Source of the DNA: Sphingopyxis sp. YR583
GTDB lineage: Bacteria; Pseudomonadota; Alphaproteobacteria; Sphingomonadales; Sphingomonadaceae
Direction: 5' to 3'
Assembly (NCBI RefSeq): GCF_900108295.1
Contig: NZ_FNWK01000003.1
Coordinates: forward strand, 310,001 to 374,000
DNA: 64,000 nucleotides
Shown here: piece by piece, positions 11,366 through 20,983 of the stretch
Layout: each line of letters begins with the position of its first letter
Numbering within the stretch: position 1 is the stretch's first letter
The notes under the pieces: generated by a model
What the model was told of the DNA's origin: nothing
What the model saw: only the letters and a program-made list of their open reading frames with translations
Database searches by the model: none
Position numbers and translations under genes: made by a program

Positions 11366-12300
11366 GCTGCCTGATCCTTTTCGGTCGCAACCGGCCGCAG
11401 GCCCAGCAAATGGCAGATAGCATAGCTGAGTTCGGCGCGATTGAGCGTGTAGAAGTGGAAGTCGCGGACACCGCCCGCATAGAGCCGGCGGCACATCTCG
11501 GCTGCAATCGTCGCTGCAACCAGTTGGCGCGCGGCGGGATGATCGTCGAGTCCGTCGAACAACGAGACCATCCACGACGGGATCGCGGTGCCGCACATGT
11601 CGGCCATGCGCCGCGTCTGCGACACGTTCGATACCGGCAGGATGCCGGGAATGATAGGCGCATCGATCCCCGCCGCCGCCGCCGCGTCGCGGAAGCGCAG
11701 GAATGCCTCGGGAGAGAAGAAAAACTGGGTGATCGCGCGCGTTGCACCCGCGTCGAGTTTGCGCTTCAGATTGTCGAGATCGCCTTCCGCGCACGATGCG
11801 TCGGGATGCACTTCAGGATAGGCAGCGACCGAAATGTCGAACGGTGCGACAGCCTTCAATCCCGCAACCAATTCGACCGCGTTGGCATAGCCGTCCGGGT
11901 GCGCCCGATAGGGCTCACCACCCGGCACGTCGCCGCGCAACGCGACGATGTGGCGCACGCCCGCCGCCCAATAGGCCTGTGCCACTTCGTCGATCTCGGC
12001 GCGTGAAGCCTCGACGCAGGTCAGGTGCGCTGCAGGCGGCACCTTGCTTTCGACAGCGATGCGCGCGACGGTCGCATGGGTGCGTTCGCGGGTCGACCCG
12101 CCAGCGCCATAGGTGACCGACACAAAGCTCGGAGCCAGCGGTTCGAGCGTCCGAAATGCATCCCACAGCTGCGCTTCCATCTTCTCGGTCTTGGGCGGAA
12201 AAAACTCGAAGCTGACGCCGATGTCGCCTTCGAGATTGGCGAACAGCGGCGTAGCCGCAGCGCGGCGCGCTTCCGCCAGCGAGTTCAAATTCGACGTCAT
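11362..12300 (-). CDS. metF: 5,10-methylenetetrahydrofolate reductase
   Basis: 312 aa flavoprotein reducing methylene-THF to methyl-THF, the methyl donor for the methionine synthase genes downstream. The conserved VSFEFFPPKTEKM contains the catalytic Glu; VTYGAGGST, HLTCV, ALRGD and GATRAITQFFF are all typical of MetF. ATG 12300 overlaps the stop of the upstream regulator (ATGA), and its own stop overlaps the next start in the same way, so three genes are translationally coupled. Length is normal for a bacterial MetF. Confidence 0.96.
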   Translation of the reverse strand: MTSNLNSLAEARRAAATPLFANLEGDIGVSFEFFPPKTEKMEAQLWDAFRTLEPLAPSFVSVTYGAGGSTRERTHATVARIAVESKVPPAAHLTCVEASRAEIDEVAQAYWAAGVRHIVALRGDVPGGEPYRAHPDGYANAVELVAGLKAVAPFDISVAAYPEVHPDASCAEGDLDNLKRKLDAGATRAITQFFFSPEAFLRFRDAAAAAGIDAPIIPGILPVSNVSQTRRMADMCGTAIPSWMVSLFDGLDDHPAARQLVAATIAAEMCRRLYAGGVRDFHFYTLNRAELSYAICHLLGLRPVATEKDQAA

Positions 12301-13283
12301 GCCGCAAGCCTTTTGCTTTGCCCGCCTTCGCTGACGGGAGGTTGATCTTCGTCGCTGCGACGGCGGCCGAGCCAAAGCTTCACGGCCAGTTCCCCGCCTT
12401 CGAGCGTTTGGATGGCTTCAAGGAGGAGCCCCGCCGAAGCGAACCAGCCGCGAATTTGCGCATCCGAAAAACCGAGGCGGGCATGCGCAGCGAGGCTACG
12501 CAATTCCTCATCCTCATGCGGCGCAAAGTCGACGACGAGCAGATGACCGCCACCACGCAGCACGCGGCTCGCTTCGGCGATCACGCGGTCTGGCTCGTGC
12601 GCAAAATGCAGGGCCTGATGAATGACGATGCTGTCGATGCTTGCATCGGCGACCGGCAGATTCAGGAAATCGCCTTGCAGCAGATCGACGGGAACAGGCT
12701 GCCCCTCCAGCTTGGCACGCGCGATCCGCAGCATTTCGGGGCTGCGATCCAGCGCGGTAATGCGACGCGCGGTCGGCGCGAAAATTTCCGCCATACGGCC
12801 GGTGCCGGTGCCGATATCGAGCAGATGGCCGAGCCGGCGGTTGTGCATCATCGCCAGCATCGCGGCCTCGACTTCGCTTTCTGCGACGTGGCGCGAGCGG
12901 ATTGCGTCCCATTCGACGGCATGTTCCGCGAAATAGCGTTCGGCCGCTGCGGCGCGTTCATCACGCACGGCCGCCAGCCGCCGCGCGTCATGTACAATTA
13001 CTCTCATCTCACGCGGCGAAAAGGGCCATTTTTCTGCCTGTCCGATAACCCCGGCAACGGGTTCGCTCTCAGCTATGCGGAGAAATACCCAACTGCCTTC
13101 GCGTCGCCGCTCGACGATTCCCGCCTCCACAAGGATGCGCACATGACGCGACACACGGGGCTGGCTTTGGTCCAGCACGACTGCCAATTCGCCGATCGCA
13201 AGCTCCATCTCGCGCAAAAGTGCGACGACTCGCAGACGGGTCGGGTCCGCGAAGGCGCGGAAAATATCGATCAGCTCGCTCAC
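12297..13283 (-). CDS. sahR: ArsR-family regulator fused to SAM-dependent methyltransferase (SahR-like)
   Basis: 328 aa. Residues 1-90 form an ArsR winged helix (FADPTRLRVVALL, then QSQPRVSRHVRILVEAGIV as recognition region) without the Cys metal site of ArsR/SmtB sensors. Residues about 145-260 are a class I methyltransferase fold with LLDIGTGTG at 154-162 and Asp179. This architecture is that of SahR, the S-adenosylhomocysteine-responsive regulator of methionine-cycle genes in Proteobacteria; the C-terminal domain probably senses SAH/SAM rather than catalysing. It heads an operon with metF and split metH and has a perfect palindrome within its own promoter. The GTG start has no Shine-Dalgarno and falls at the predicted transcription start, suggesting a leaderless mRNA. 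The SahR name rests on architecture and context. Confidence 0.87.
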   Translation of the reverse strand: MSELIDIFRAFADPTRLRVVALLREMELAIGELAVVLDQSQPRVSRHVRILVEAGIVERRREGSWVFLRIAESEPVAGVIGQAEKWPFSPREMRVIVHDARRLAAVRDERAAAAERYFAEHAVEWDAIRSRHVAESEVEAAMLAMMHNRRLGHLLDIGTGTGRMAEIFAPTARRITALDRSPEMLRIARAKLEGQPVPVDLLQGDFLNLPVADASIDSIVIHQALHFAHEPDRVIAEASRVLRGGGHLLVVDFAPHEDEELRSLAAHARLGFSDAQIRGWFASAGLLLEAIQTLEGGELAVKLWLGRRRSDEDQPPVSEGGQSKRLAA

Positions 13284-13290
13284 AAATCAA

Positions 13291-13319
13291 CATATAAAGC
13301 TTTCTTTATATCCGGTCAA
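13291..13319 (-). promoter_or_regulatory. Predicted promoter of the met operon
   Basis: Minus-strand -35 TTGACC (13319-13314), 17-base spacer, -10 TATATG (13296-13291). A start site about 7 bases on would lie at or next to the GTG at 13283. Confidence 0.65.
13292..13311. promoter_or_regulatory. Palindromic operator, probable SahR site
   Basis: Perfect inverted repeat ATATAAAG-CTTT-CTTTATAT, 8-bp arms and 4-base spacer, occupying the promoter spacer and -10 element. The ATAAAG...CTTTAT form resembles, from memory, the reported SahR operators. Binding here would block RNA polymerase, implying autorepression of the operon. Confidence 0.75.
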
Positions 13320-13404
13320 CCAGGGCTGTGCCGCAATTTCCGCCGTGCGTCCGTTGATCGGAACCGAATTACGACGAAACAGACGAATTGTCTCAAAAAT
13401 GACG

Positions 13405-13433
13405 TTGCGCGCGATTCCGCGAGGGAGTAATTC
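13405..13433 (+). promoter_or_regulatory. Possible promoter of the first lipoprotein gene
   Basis: TTGCGC, 17 bases, TAATTC, ending 78 bases before the start codon at 13512. The hexamers match consensus only moderately. Confidence 0.35.
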
Positions 13434-13511
13434 TGCGCGCGATTGGCAATATTCGGGATCGATCCGTTCCTGTGCCGATCGGTCAGTTCAAACCGAGAGG
13501 GGTATTCCCAC

Positions 13512-13844
13512 ATGAAGAAATCGATCACTCTGTCGCTCGTCCTCGCCGCCTCGATGAGCCTCGCTGCTTGCGCCGACAAGGCTGCCGACGACACGGCTGC
13601 TGCAACCGAAGACGCAGCGGCAACCGTCGAAGGCGCTGCTGATGGCGCGATGGAAGCAGCTGAAGGCGCCGCCGACGCGACCGCCGCTGCCGCTGGCGAA
13701 GCCGGCGCTGCTGCCGACGCCGCTGGCGACGCTGCTGCCTCGGGCGACGCTGCCAAGGCTGCCGACAAGGCGACCGAAGCTGCCGGCGCCGCCAAGGAAG
13801 CTGCCGACGCCGCCAAGGGCGCGATGGAAGAAGCAAAGAAGTAA
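13512..13844 (+). CDS. Small alanine-rich lipoprotein
   Basis: 110 aa. A lipoprotein signal peptide ends in the lipobox MSLAAC (Cys at about residue 20), followed by a low-complexity domain of Ala, Asp, Glu, Gly and Lys with a helical repeat pattern (DAAA, GAADA). It would be lipid-anchored to the inner or outer membrane and form an extended charged helix. AGAGGGG lies 8-13 bases before ATG 13512. No enzymatic motif. A clear paralogue follows at 14015 and a third small lipoprotein at 14420; each of the first two has its own strong terminator, so they are independently expressed. Confidence 0.82.
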   Translation: MKKSITLSLVLAASMSLAACADKAADDTAAATEDAAATVEGAADGAMEAAEGAADATAAAAGEAGAAADAAGDAAASGDAAKAADKATEAAGAAKEAADAAKGAMEEAKK

Positions 13845-13876
13845 GCTTCTTTCTGGCTTTTGGGCCGAAACAAGGA

Positions 13877-13907
13877 GGGGTCGCCGGTTCGCCGGCGGCC
13901 CCTTTTT
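13877..13907 (+). terminator. Rho-independent terminator
   Basis: 11-bp stem GGGGTCGCCGG / CCGGCGGCCCC (one T-G wobble) with a TTCG tetraloop, followed by five Ts. Ends the 13512 lipoprotein transcript. Confidence 0.92.
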
Positions 13908-14014
13908 CTTCCGGGACAGGTATCAAGCAGCGCGGTTGCAAAGGATCTGATCCCTCGTTAACTCTCAGCTCCAATGGCCCTTCACACGGCCGTTACATTC
14001 GAAAGGAATTACCC

Positions 14015-14344
14015 ATGCGTAAGATCATCATCGCATCGATGGCCGCTGCGGCCTTCAGCCTCGCCGCCTGCTCGGAAAAGACGCAGGACGCCGCTTCGGA
14101 AACCGCCACCTCGGCCGCCGATGACGCCGCCGCCGCTGGCGATGCCGCGGCCGATGCAGCCGCTGGCGCCGCCGACGCGACCGCAGCAGCAGCCGGCGAA
14201 GCCGCCGATGCGACCGCCGATGCCGCCAAGAACGCCGGCAACGCCGTCGAAGGCACCGTGAATGCCGCTGGCGACGCCGCCGCCAAGGCCGGCGACAAGA
14301 TCGCCGAAGAAACCAAGAAGGCCGAAGCCAACGACAAGAAGTAA
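14015..14344 (+). CDS. Small alanine-rich lipoprotein (paralogue of the preceding gene)
   Basis: 109 aa, lipobox FSLAAC after MRKIIIASMAAAA, then an Ala/Asp-rich helical region nearly the same in composition as the neighbour at 13512, including the shared GAADATAAAAGEA segment, and a Lys-rich end. AAAGGAA precedes the ATG by a normal distance. The two genes are evidently tandem duplicates that have diverged. High Ala content with regularly spaced charged residues suggests a rod-like peptidoglycan- or membrane-associated structure, an inference only. Confidence 0.82.
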   Translation: MRKIIIASMAAAAFSLAACSEKTQDAASETATSAADDAAAAGDAAADAAAGAADATAAAAGEAADATADAAKNAGNAVEGTVNAAGDAAAKAGDKIAEETKKAEANDKK

Positions 14345-14373
14345 GTCGTCGGCACGCCTTCGGGCTGTTAGAA

Positions 14374-14405
14374 GGGCTCCATCCAATACGGATGGGGCCC
14401 TTTTT
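14374..14405 (+). terminator. Rho-independent terminator
   Basis: 11-bp stem GGGCTCCATCC / GGATGGGGCCC (one T-G wobble), loop AATAC, then TTTTT. Ends the 14015 lipoprotein transcript; the next ATG is only 15 bases further on. Confidence 0.92.
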
Positions 14406-14419
14406 CGTGGGAGCACATC

Positions 14420-14632
14420 ATGATGGCCAATATCCGGACCAGCGTTGCGCTCGCCGTCCTGCTGCTGAGTGGGGGGTGCAGCCGCACCGACAACGAACCG
14501 GGCCCCGGTGGCGTCACCGTCAGCGAAGCCAAAGCGCTCGACGATGCCGCCGAGATGCTTGAAAGCCGCGACAGGATGCCGAACACCAAGGAGGTGCGCC
14601 CCGCCGCCGACACGGCGAAAGGGGATAAATAG
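14420..14632 (+). CDS. Very small lipoprotein
   Basis: 70 aa: signal MMANIRTSVALAVLLLSGGC with lipobox Cys at 20, then a short polar tail (SRTDNEPGPGG..., EAKALDDAAEMLESRD). GGGAG sits about 7 bases before ATG 14420. Not similar in composition to the two Ala-rich neighbours. No recognised domain. The ribosome site, lipobox and position between terminator and next gene support a real gene. Confidence 0.65.
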   Translation: MMANIRTSVALAVLLLSGGCSRTDNEPGPGGVTVSEAKALDDAAEMLESRDRMPNTKEVRPAADTAKGDK

Positions 14633-14781
14633 CACCTTCCCCGTCGCGCGAGCAGGAGTTAAACCCGGCCTGCCTTGCGACTGGCGCTGAAGATGGAGTC
14701 CCATCGGGGAGCGAGGCCGATCCGGTGGATCCACGCGAGCCGCGCGCCTGGGTGATCCACTGCAAGCGCAAGGACATCCTT

Positions 14782-15459
14782 ATGACCGATCCATCCGCAA
14801 CGACGATCGTTTTCCTGCTCTTCCCCGGCATCACGCAACTCGACTTCACCGCACCGGCGCAAGCGCTGTCCCGAATGCCGGGAGCAGTGCTGGCCGGTGT
14901 CGCGGCAAGCCTCGATCCGATTGTCACTGACAGCGGCTTTTCTATCATGCCGACGCATGATTTTGCGACAGCGCCGCAAGCCGACATTCTCTGCGTGCCG
15001 GGCGGGCACGGCGTTACCGATGCCCTGAGCGATGGGGCGACGATCGATTTCATCGCGCGGCAAGCGGCGGGCGCGCAGTGGGTTACGAGCGTGTGCACCG
15101 GAGCCTTCCTGCTTGGCCGCGCGGGGCTGCTCGCGGACAAGCGCGCAACGACGCACTGGGGCTATACCCATTTGCTCCCGCTCGTGGGCGCGCGCCACGA
15201 AAATGCGCGGGTGGTCGAGGACGGAAATGTCGTGACGGCCGGCGGCGTGACCTCCGGGCTTGATTTCGCACTGACGTTGATCGCGCGGCTGAAGGGCGAC
15301 GCGGTCGCGCAGATGATCCAGCTCGCGATTGAATATGACCCCGCCCCGCCCTTCGCCGGCGGTCATCCCGACCGGACGCCCGAAGCGGTCACCGCGGGGT
15401 TGAAAGCCCGGGTCTATGATGCCGCGGCAGCGCGAATGGAGCAGGCGCTCGCCCGCTAG
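14782..15459 (+). CDS. DJ-1/PfpI family protein (isonitrile hydratase-like)
   Basis: 225 aa class I glutamine amidotransferase-like fold. The nucleophile elbow is VTSVCTGAF with Cys105, and an acidic residue in LDFTAP (Asp21) stands where isonitrile hydratase InhA and related proteins have their catalytic Asp. No DNA-binding domain is attached, so it is the enzyme-type rather than the AraC-fused regulator type. AGGA lies before ATG 14782. Activity on isonitriles or glyoxals is possible but undetermined. The stop is shared with the convergent gene in CTAG (15456-15459). Confidence 0.85.
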   Translation: MTDPSATTIVFLLFPGITQLDFTAPAQALSRMPGAVLAGVAASLDPIVTDSGFSIMPTHDFATAPQADILCVPGGHGVTDALSDGATIDFIARQAAGAQWVTSVCTGAFLLGRAGLLADKRATTHWGYTHLLPLVGARHENARVVEDGNVVTAGGVTSGLDFALTLIARLKGDAVAQMIQLAIEYDPAPPFAGGHPDRTPEAVTAGLKARVYDAAAARMEQALAR

Positions 15460-16226
15460 CGGCAGTCCGCGAGCGCGATTTCGTAGAGTTTGGGCCAGTT
15501 CTTGCCGGTGACGAACAGGCGCTTTTTCTTCGCATCCCAGGCGATACCGTTGAGGACGTCGTCGGTGCCGCTCGCGCCGGCATCGACCTTTAGCGTCGAG
15601 AGGTCGACGAGCGAGACGACATTGCCGGTCGCGGGATCGATGCGGACAATGAAATCGGTCATCCAGACATTCGCCCAGATCTGCCCGTCGATCGTCTCGA
15701 GTTCGTTGAGCATCGCGATCGGCCGGCCGCCGAAGCGCACCGTGACGCGCTTCTGCTCCTTCATCGTCGCGGGGTCGAAGAAACGCAGTTCGGTCGTACC
15801 GTCACTCAGCACCAGACTGTCTTCGACCATCGTCAGGCCCCAGCCTTCACCCTTATATTTGAAGGTGCCGACGGGTTTCAGATCCTTGATCGACCAGCGA
15901 TTGCCAACGCCGCCTTGCCAGGTCACGCCGATGATCTGGTCGCCCCAGCGCGTAATGCCCTCGCCGAACTGATCGGATGGCAGCCTGGTCTGCGCAAGCG
16001 CCTTTCCCGTCTTGAGATCGAGACGGGCGACGCGTGACCGGCCATATTGGCCCGTGGCTTCGTACAAATGCCCCTCATGCCAGAAGAGACCCTGGGTGAA
16101 GCTGGTGGCATCGTGCGGATAGCTCTGGACGATCCGGTAGCCGCAGCGCTCGATCGGCGGCGGGGTCGCAGGCGTGGTGGCGACCACGGGGTCGGCGAAC
16201 AGCGCGAAGGCGAAGGCGAACATCAT
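15456..16226 (-). CDS. Glutaminyl-peptide cyclotransferase (plant type)
   Basis: Converts N-terminal Gln of peptides to pyroglutamate. 256 aa with a signal peptide (MMFAFAFALFADPVVA) and the five-bladed propeller sequence of papaya-type glutaminyl cyclases: SFTQGLFWHEGHLYEATGQYG, GEGITRWGDQIIGVTW, GEGWGLTMVEDSLVLSDGT, LNELETIDGQIWANVW, VLNGIAWD. Exported. Start placed at the first of two consecutive ATGs after AGGGG. Convergent with, and sharing its stop palindrome with, the PfpI gene. Confidence 0.9.
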   Translation of the reverse strand: MMFAFAFALFADPVVATTPATPPPIERCGYRIVQSYPHDATSFTQGLFWHEGHLYEATGQYGRSRVARLDLKTGKALAQTRLPSDQFGEGITRWGDQIIGVTWQGGVGNRWSIKDLKPVGTFKYKGEGWGLTMVEDSLVLSDGTTELRFFDPATMKEQKRVTVRFGGRPIAMLNELETIDGQIWANVWMTDFIVRIDPATGNVVSLVDLSTLKVDAGASGTDDVLNGIAWDAKKKRLFVTGKNWPKLYEIALADCR

Positions 16227-16294
16227 CACCACCCCTAGCTATGCCGCATCGCCTTAACTGGCAATGTCCCGTCCACCCCATTTCGTCGCCAAAG

Positions 16295-16324
16295 AAAAGG
16301 GCCGGAGGATTGCTCCCCCGGCCC
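16295..16324 (-). terminator. Rho-independent terminator of groESL
   Basis: On the minus strand GGGCCGGGGG, loop AGCAAT, CCTCCGGCCC, then TTTT; 10-bp stem with one mismatch, about 35 bases after the groEL stop. Confidence 0.85.
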
Positions 16325-16359
16325 CGTTTCTCGTTGGCTGAGCGCCGAACGGTACGGAC

Positions 16360-18042
<1,683 letters not shown>

Positions 18043-18083
18043 TCACACTGAAATCATATTTCCGCCGGGGCGGAAGAGCAGCC

Positions 18084-18371
18084 TCAAGCGATGACGCCGA
18101 GGATGTCCGATTCCTTCATGATCAGCAGCTCTTCGCCGTCGACCTTGACTTCGGTGCCCGACCATTTGCCGAACAGGATACGATCGCCAGCCTTGACGTC
18201 GAGCGGGGTCACCTTGCCGTCATCGGCGCGGGTGCCGGTGCCGACCGAGACGACTTCGCCTTCCTGCGGCTTTTCCTTGGCGGTGTCGGGGATGATGATG
18301 CCGCCAGCCGTCTTTTCTTCGGCTTCGATACGGCGAACAAGCACGCGGTCGTGCAGCGGGCGAAATTGCAT
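18084..18371 (-). CDS. groES: Co-chaperonin GroES (Hsp10)
   Basis: 95 aa, [21 protein letters not shown], with the mobile loop [16 protein letters not shown] that docks on GroEL. GGAGGGAT ribosome site ahead of ATG 18371. Caps the GroEL chamber as a heptamer. First gene of the heat-shock operon, 32 bases downstream of a perfect CIRCE. Confidence 0.98.
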   Translation of the reverse strand: MQFRPLHDRVLVRRIEAEEKTAGGIIIPDTAKEKPQEGEVVSVGTGTRADDGKVTPLDVKAGDRILFGKWSGTEVKVDGEELLIMKESDILGVIA

Positions 18372-18403
18372 GGAAATCCCTCCAGAGATGGAAATGATGT
18401 CGT

Positions 18404-18430
18404 TTAGCACTCACAGGGCGCGAGTGCTAA
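18404..18430. promoter_or_regulatory. CIRCE element (HrcA operator)
   Basis: Exact consensus inverted repeat TTAGCACTC-N9-GAGTGCTAA, between the predicted groES promoter and its start codon. HrcA binding here represses groESL until heat shock. Confidence 0.97.
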
Positions 18431-18438
18431 CAGTCGGC

Positions 18439-18467
18439 CATATGGGTGGGAGTCAGATAGGCGTCAA
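18439..18467 (-). promoter_or_regulatory. Predicted groESL promoter
   Basis: Minus-strand TTGACG (18467-18462), 17-base spacer, CATATG (18444-18439). The start site would fall just before or at the CIRCE, the usual layout for HrcA control. Confidence 0.65.
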
Positions 18468-18502
18468 GCGCCGCGCTACAAGATTCTTGCGAAGTTTTTG
18501 CG

Positions 18503-19900
18503 TCAGGCCGGAAGAAGGCCGAGACGGGCGCGCATCCGCCAGCGGAGCAGGAGTATTGCCGAGACGACGATCAAGCCAACCGCAAGGCCGATCCACACGC
18601 CGACTCCAGCAAGCGGCGTCCAGAAGCCGAGATATATGGCGGTGCCGTAACCGGCGATCCAGTATCCGCAGATCGCTATGATCATCGGGATGCGGGTGTC
18701 CTGCAGCCCGCGCAACACGCCCGCCGCAACGGCCTGTGCCCCGTCGAAGAGCTGGAACGCGGCCGCGACGACAAGAAACTGAAGCGCAAAGCCGACGAGC
18801 GCCGCATTTTTGGCGTCATCGACATCGACATAGATCGACAGGACGAGATGAGGGAACAACCACATCAGCAGCGCGGTAAAGGCCATGAAGCCGATGCCGA
18901 GGATCAGCGATGCCTGCCCTGCGTAGGTGATGCCACGGTGATCGCGGGCGCCATAGGCGAGACCGACCCGGATCGTCGCCGCCTGCGCGACGCCGAACGG
19001 GATCTGGAAGGCGAGCGCCGCGACCTGCAGCGCGATCGTGTGCCCGGCAAGCTCCGCCTCACCGATCCGGCCCATCAGGAAAGCGGCGCCGGTGAACAGC
19101 CCCGCCTCGGCCAAAATGGTCAGGCTGATCGGCGTGCCGATGCGCAGCATATCGAAAAAGCGCGACCATTCGCTGCGCCACCAATTGCCGAACAGGCGAT
19201 AGCGCCGCAGCCGCCGGTCGGTCTGGATGACGACGACATAAGCGGCGAGCATCAGCACGCTGGTCATCACGCTGGAAATCGCCGAGCCATGCAGGCCGAG
19301 CGCGGGCATGCCGAGATGCCCGAACACCAGCGTCCAGTTGCCGAGCGCGTTGACGAACAGCGCGCCGAAGGTGATCGCGGTCGCGATCGTCGGTCGGCCG
19401 AGCGCCGAAACGAAAATACGCAGCACCGCCGCGGCGATCATCGGGAACAGGCCCCACATCAGGATCAGCAGGAAGCTGGCGGCGCGCGCCGATGTTTCCG
19501 CCGGTTGCCCGGTTGCGAGCATGATCGGTCCGCCTGCAGCGCATATGCCCATGAAGACGACCGAAACCAGCGCGCTGAGCCACAATGCCATCCGCACGGT
19601 CCGCCGCACCTCGCGCACCGCATGTTTGCGGCGACCGAGTTCCGCGGCGATCAGCGGCGCCGATGCGCCGACGAGCCCCGATCCGGTCCACAAGAGAAGG
19701 CCGAAGATCGCGACGCCGAGCGAGGAGGCGGCGAGCGCCGCGTCGCCGAGCCGCGCCACGAAAATCACGTCGATCGCGTGGACGAGCATCTGGAGCAGGT
19801 TCGCGGCTGCAAGCGGCGCCGCAAGCGCGAGCGTCGCACGGAATTCCGTACGCAGACCCTGCGGCGTTTCTGCGGTCAGAGGGGCAGCCTGCTGCAACAT
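18503..19900 (-). CDS. MATE family efflux transporter
   Basis: 465 aa, twelve predicted membrane segments in two homologous halves, starting from TLALAAPLAAANLLQMLVHAIDVIFVARLGDAALAASS, the NorM-type first helix pair of the multidrug and toxin extrusion family. Probably an H+ or Na+ driven exporter of cationic drugs or metabolites in the inner membrane. It precedes groES on the same strand but groESL has its own promoter. No adjacent regulator. Substrate unknown. Confidence 0.92.
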   Translation of the reverse strand: MLQQAAPLTAETPQGLRTEFRATLALAAPLAAANLLQMLVHAIDVIFVARLGDAALAASSLGVAIFGLLLWTGSGLVGASAPLIAAELGRRKHAVREVRRTVRMALWLSALVSVVFMGICAAGGPIMLATGQPAETSARAASFLLILMWGLFPMIAAAVLRIFVSALGRPTIATAITFGALFVNALGNWTLVFGHLGMPALGLHGSAISSVMTSVLMLAAYVVVIQTDRRLRRYRLFGNWWRSEWSRFFDMLRIGTPISLTILAEAGLFTGAAFLMGRIGEAELAGHTIALQVAALAFQIPFGVAQAATIRVGLAYGARDHRGITYAGQASLILGIGFMAFTALLMWLFPHLVLSIYVDVDDAKNAALVGFALQFLVVAAAFQLFDGAQAVAAGVLRGLQDTRIPMIIAICGYWIAGYGTAIYLGFWTPLAGVGVWIGLAVGLIVVSAILLLRWRMRARLGLLPA

Positions 19901-20002
19901 AGCCGGCCCGGATAGGCGCGGGGGTCCGGGGGTTCAATAGCGGGCGGGGCTCAGCGAGGCATTTCTCGGCAGGGGTGGCAGAAAGGCAACAGCGCGGCGG
20001 GT

Positions 20003-20575
20003 CTATTTGCCCCAGAGCATCGCCATCTCAACTCCGAACACGATAAAGGTCAGCGTCAGCCCAACCACGAACAGGCGATACGCATAGGCGAGATAGCGAT
20101 ATTTGCGCCGCGCGAGAACGACCCCGTTCTGATAGGTGTCGCGCAGCATCGTTTCGTAGAGATCCTCTTCGGTGCGCAGCCGGGTTTTGACCGCATCGAT
20201 AAACTCGTCCTCGTCCATCTGTGCGAAGCGGCCGAAGAACAGGATATTGCTGTGGTCCTTGCCGTCCTTGTAAACGACGGGCGGCGCCTTCCCGACGCGC
20301 GGCAACACCGCCGACACCGCGAGCAGCGCCGACAGGAAGGAGAAGGTCGCAAGGATCGCGAGCGGCATCGCAAGCGCGCCGCCCCCGGCGCGCGCCTGCC
20401 CGATCGCGAGCGTGAAGACGACGAAGGTCGCGCCCATCAGGATCGAAGCCTTCTGGTCGGCCATCTGCGACAACTGCATCGTGATCTGCTGATTGGTGCG
20501 CACGAGGTGCACCGCATTCGGCGGGAAGGAAATCGCCGGCCTTTCAGCCGATGCCTTTGAATCTGCGCTGTCCAT
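20003..20575 (-). CDS. Pycsar-effector-like membrane protein (DUF5706)
   Basis: 190 aa. The region LVRTNQQITMQLSQMADQKAS followed by a hydrophobic helix, a second helix around residues 70-95, and a C-terminal membrane segment (about 165-188) match the DUF5706 family, which includes the PycTM effectors of Pycsar antiphage systems that depolarise the membrane on sensing cyclic UMP/CMP. No cyclase gene is next to it, and ordinary housekeeping genes flank it, so a defence role is unproven; it may be a resident signalling protein. It is divergent from the acyl carrier protein gene at 20740. Confidence 0.75.
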   Translation of the reverse strand: MDSADSKASAERPAISFPPNAVHLVRTNQQITMQLSQMADQKASILMGATFVVFTLAIGQARAGGGALAMPLAILATFSFLSALLAVSAVLPRVGKAPPVVYKDGKDHSNILFFGRFAQMDEDEFIDAVKTRLRTEEDLYETMLRDTYQNGVVLARRKYRYLAYAYRLFVVGLTLTFIVFGVEMAMLWGK

Positions 20576-20739
20576 GCCAAGCTGCCCCTGCCCGATACTC
20601 TACGAGCGACCCGTCACGGGGATGCCACGAAGTCCCGCCAGCGGCAAGATGCTGCCCTGTTCCCGCCGCATTCGCTTGCCAATCGGGAGCCTTCGCGGCA
20701 TGCCCGCGCGCAACTTTATTCCTTAATAGGACGCATCCC

Positions 20740-20976
20740 ATGAGCACCGCCCTCACCGACCAGATTTTCGGGCTGATCGCCCCCTTCAACAAGAAGGGCG
20801 TCGAACTGACCGACGCCACGACCTTTGCCGGCGACCTTGAATGGGACAGCCTGACGGTGATGGATTTCGTTGCCGAGGTCGAGGACACGTTCGACATCAT
20901 CATCAGCATGAACATGCAAGCCGAGATCGAGACGGTTGGCCAGCTGATCGCCGCCGTCGAGAAGCTGCAGGGCTGA
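20740..20976 (+). CDS. Acyl carrier protein, serine palmitoyltransferase-associated
   Basis: 78 aa ACP with the phosphopantetheine attachment site EWDSLTVMD (Ser37). It ends 7 bases before the serine palmitoyltransferase gene, the same arrangement as the dedicated sphingolipid ACP of Caulobacter (AcpR), so it probably delivers the palmitoyl group to Spt as a thioester. TAGGA lies upstream of ATG 20740. It is distinct from the fatty-acid synthase ACP, which has the GADSLD motif and a different neighbourhood. Confidence 0.9.
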   Translation: MSTALTDQIFGLIAPFNKKGVELTDATTFAGDLEWDSLTVMDFVAEVEDTFDIIISMNMQAEIETVGQLIAAVEKLQG

Positions 20977-20983
20977 TCCGTCA

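Noticed and set aside
13404..13444. Repeated GCGCGCGATT as an operator
   Set aside because: Short GC-rich direct repeat likely by chance in this composition; no symmetry or known motif.
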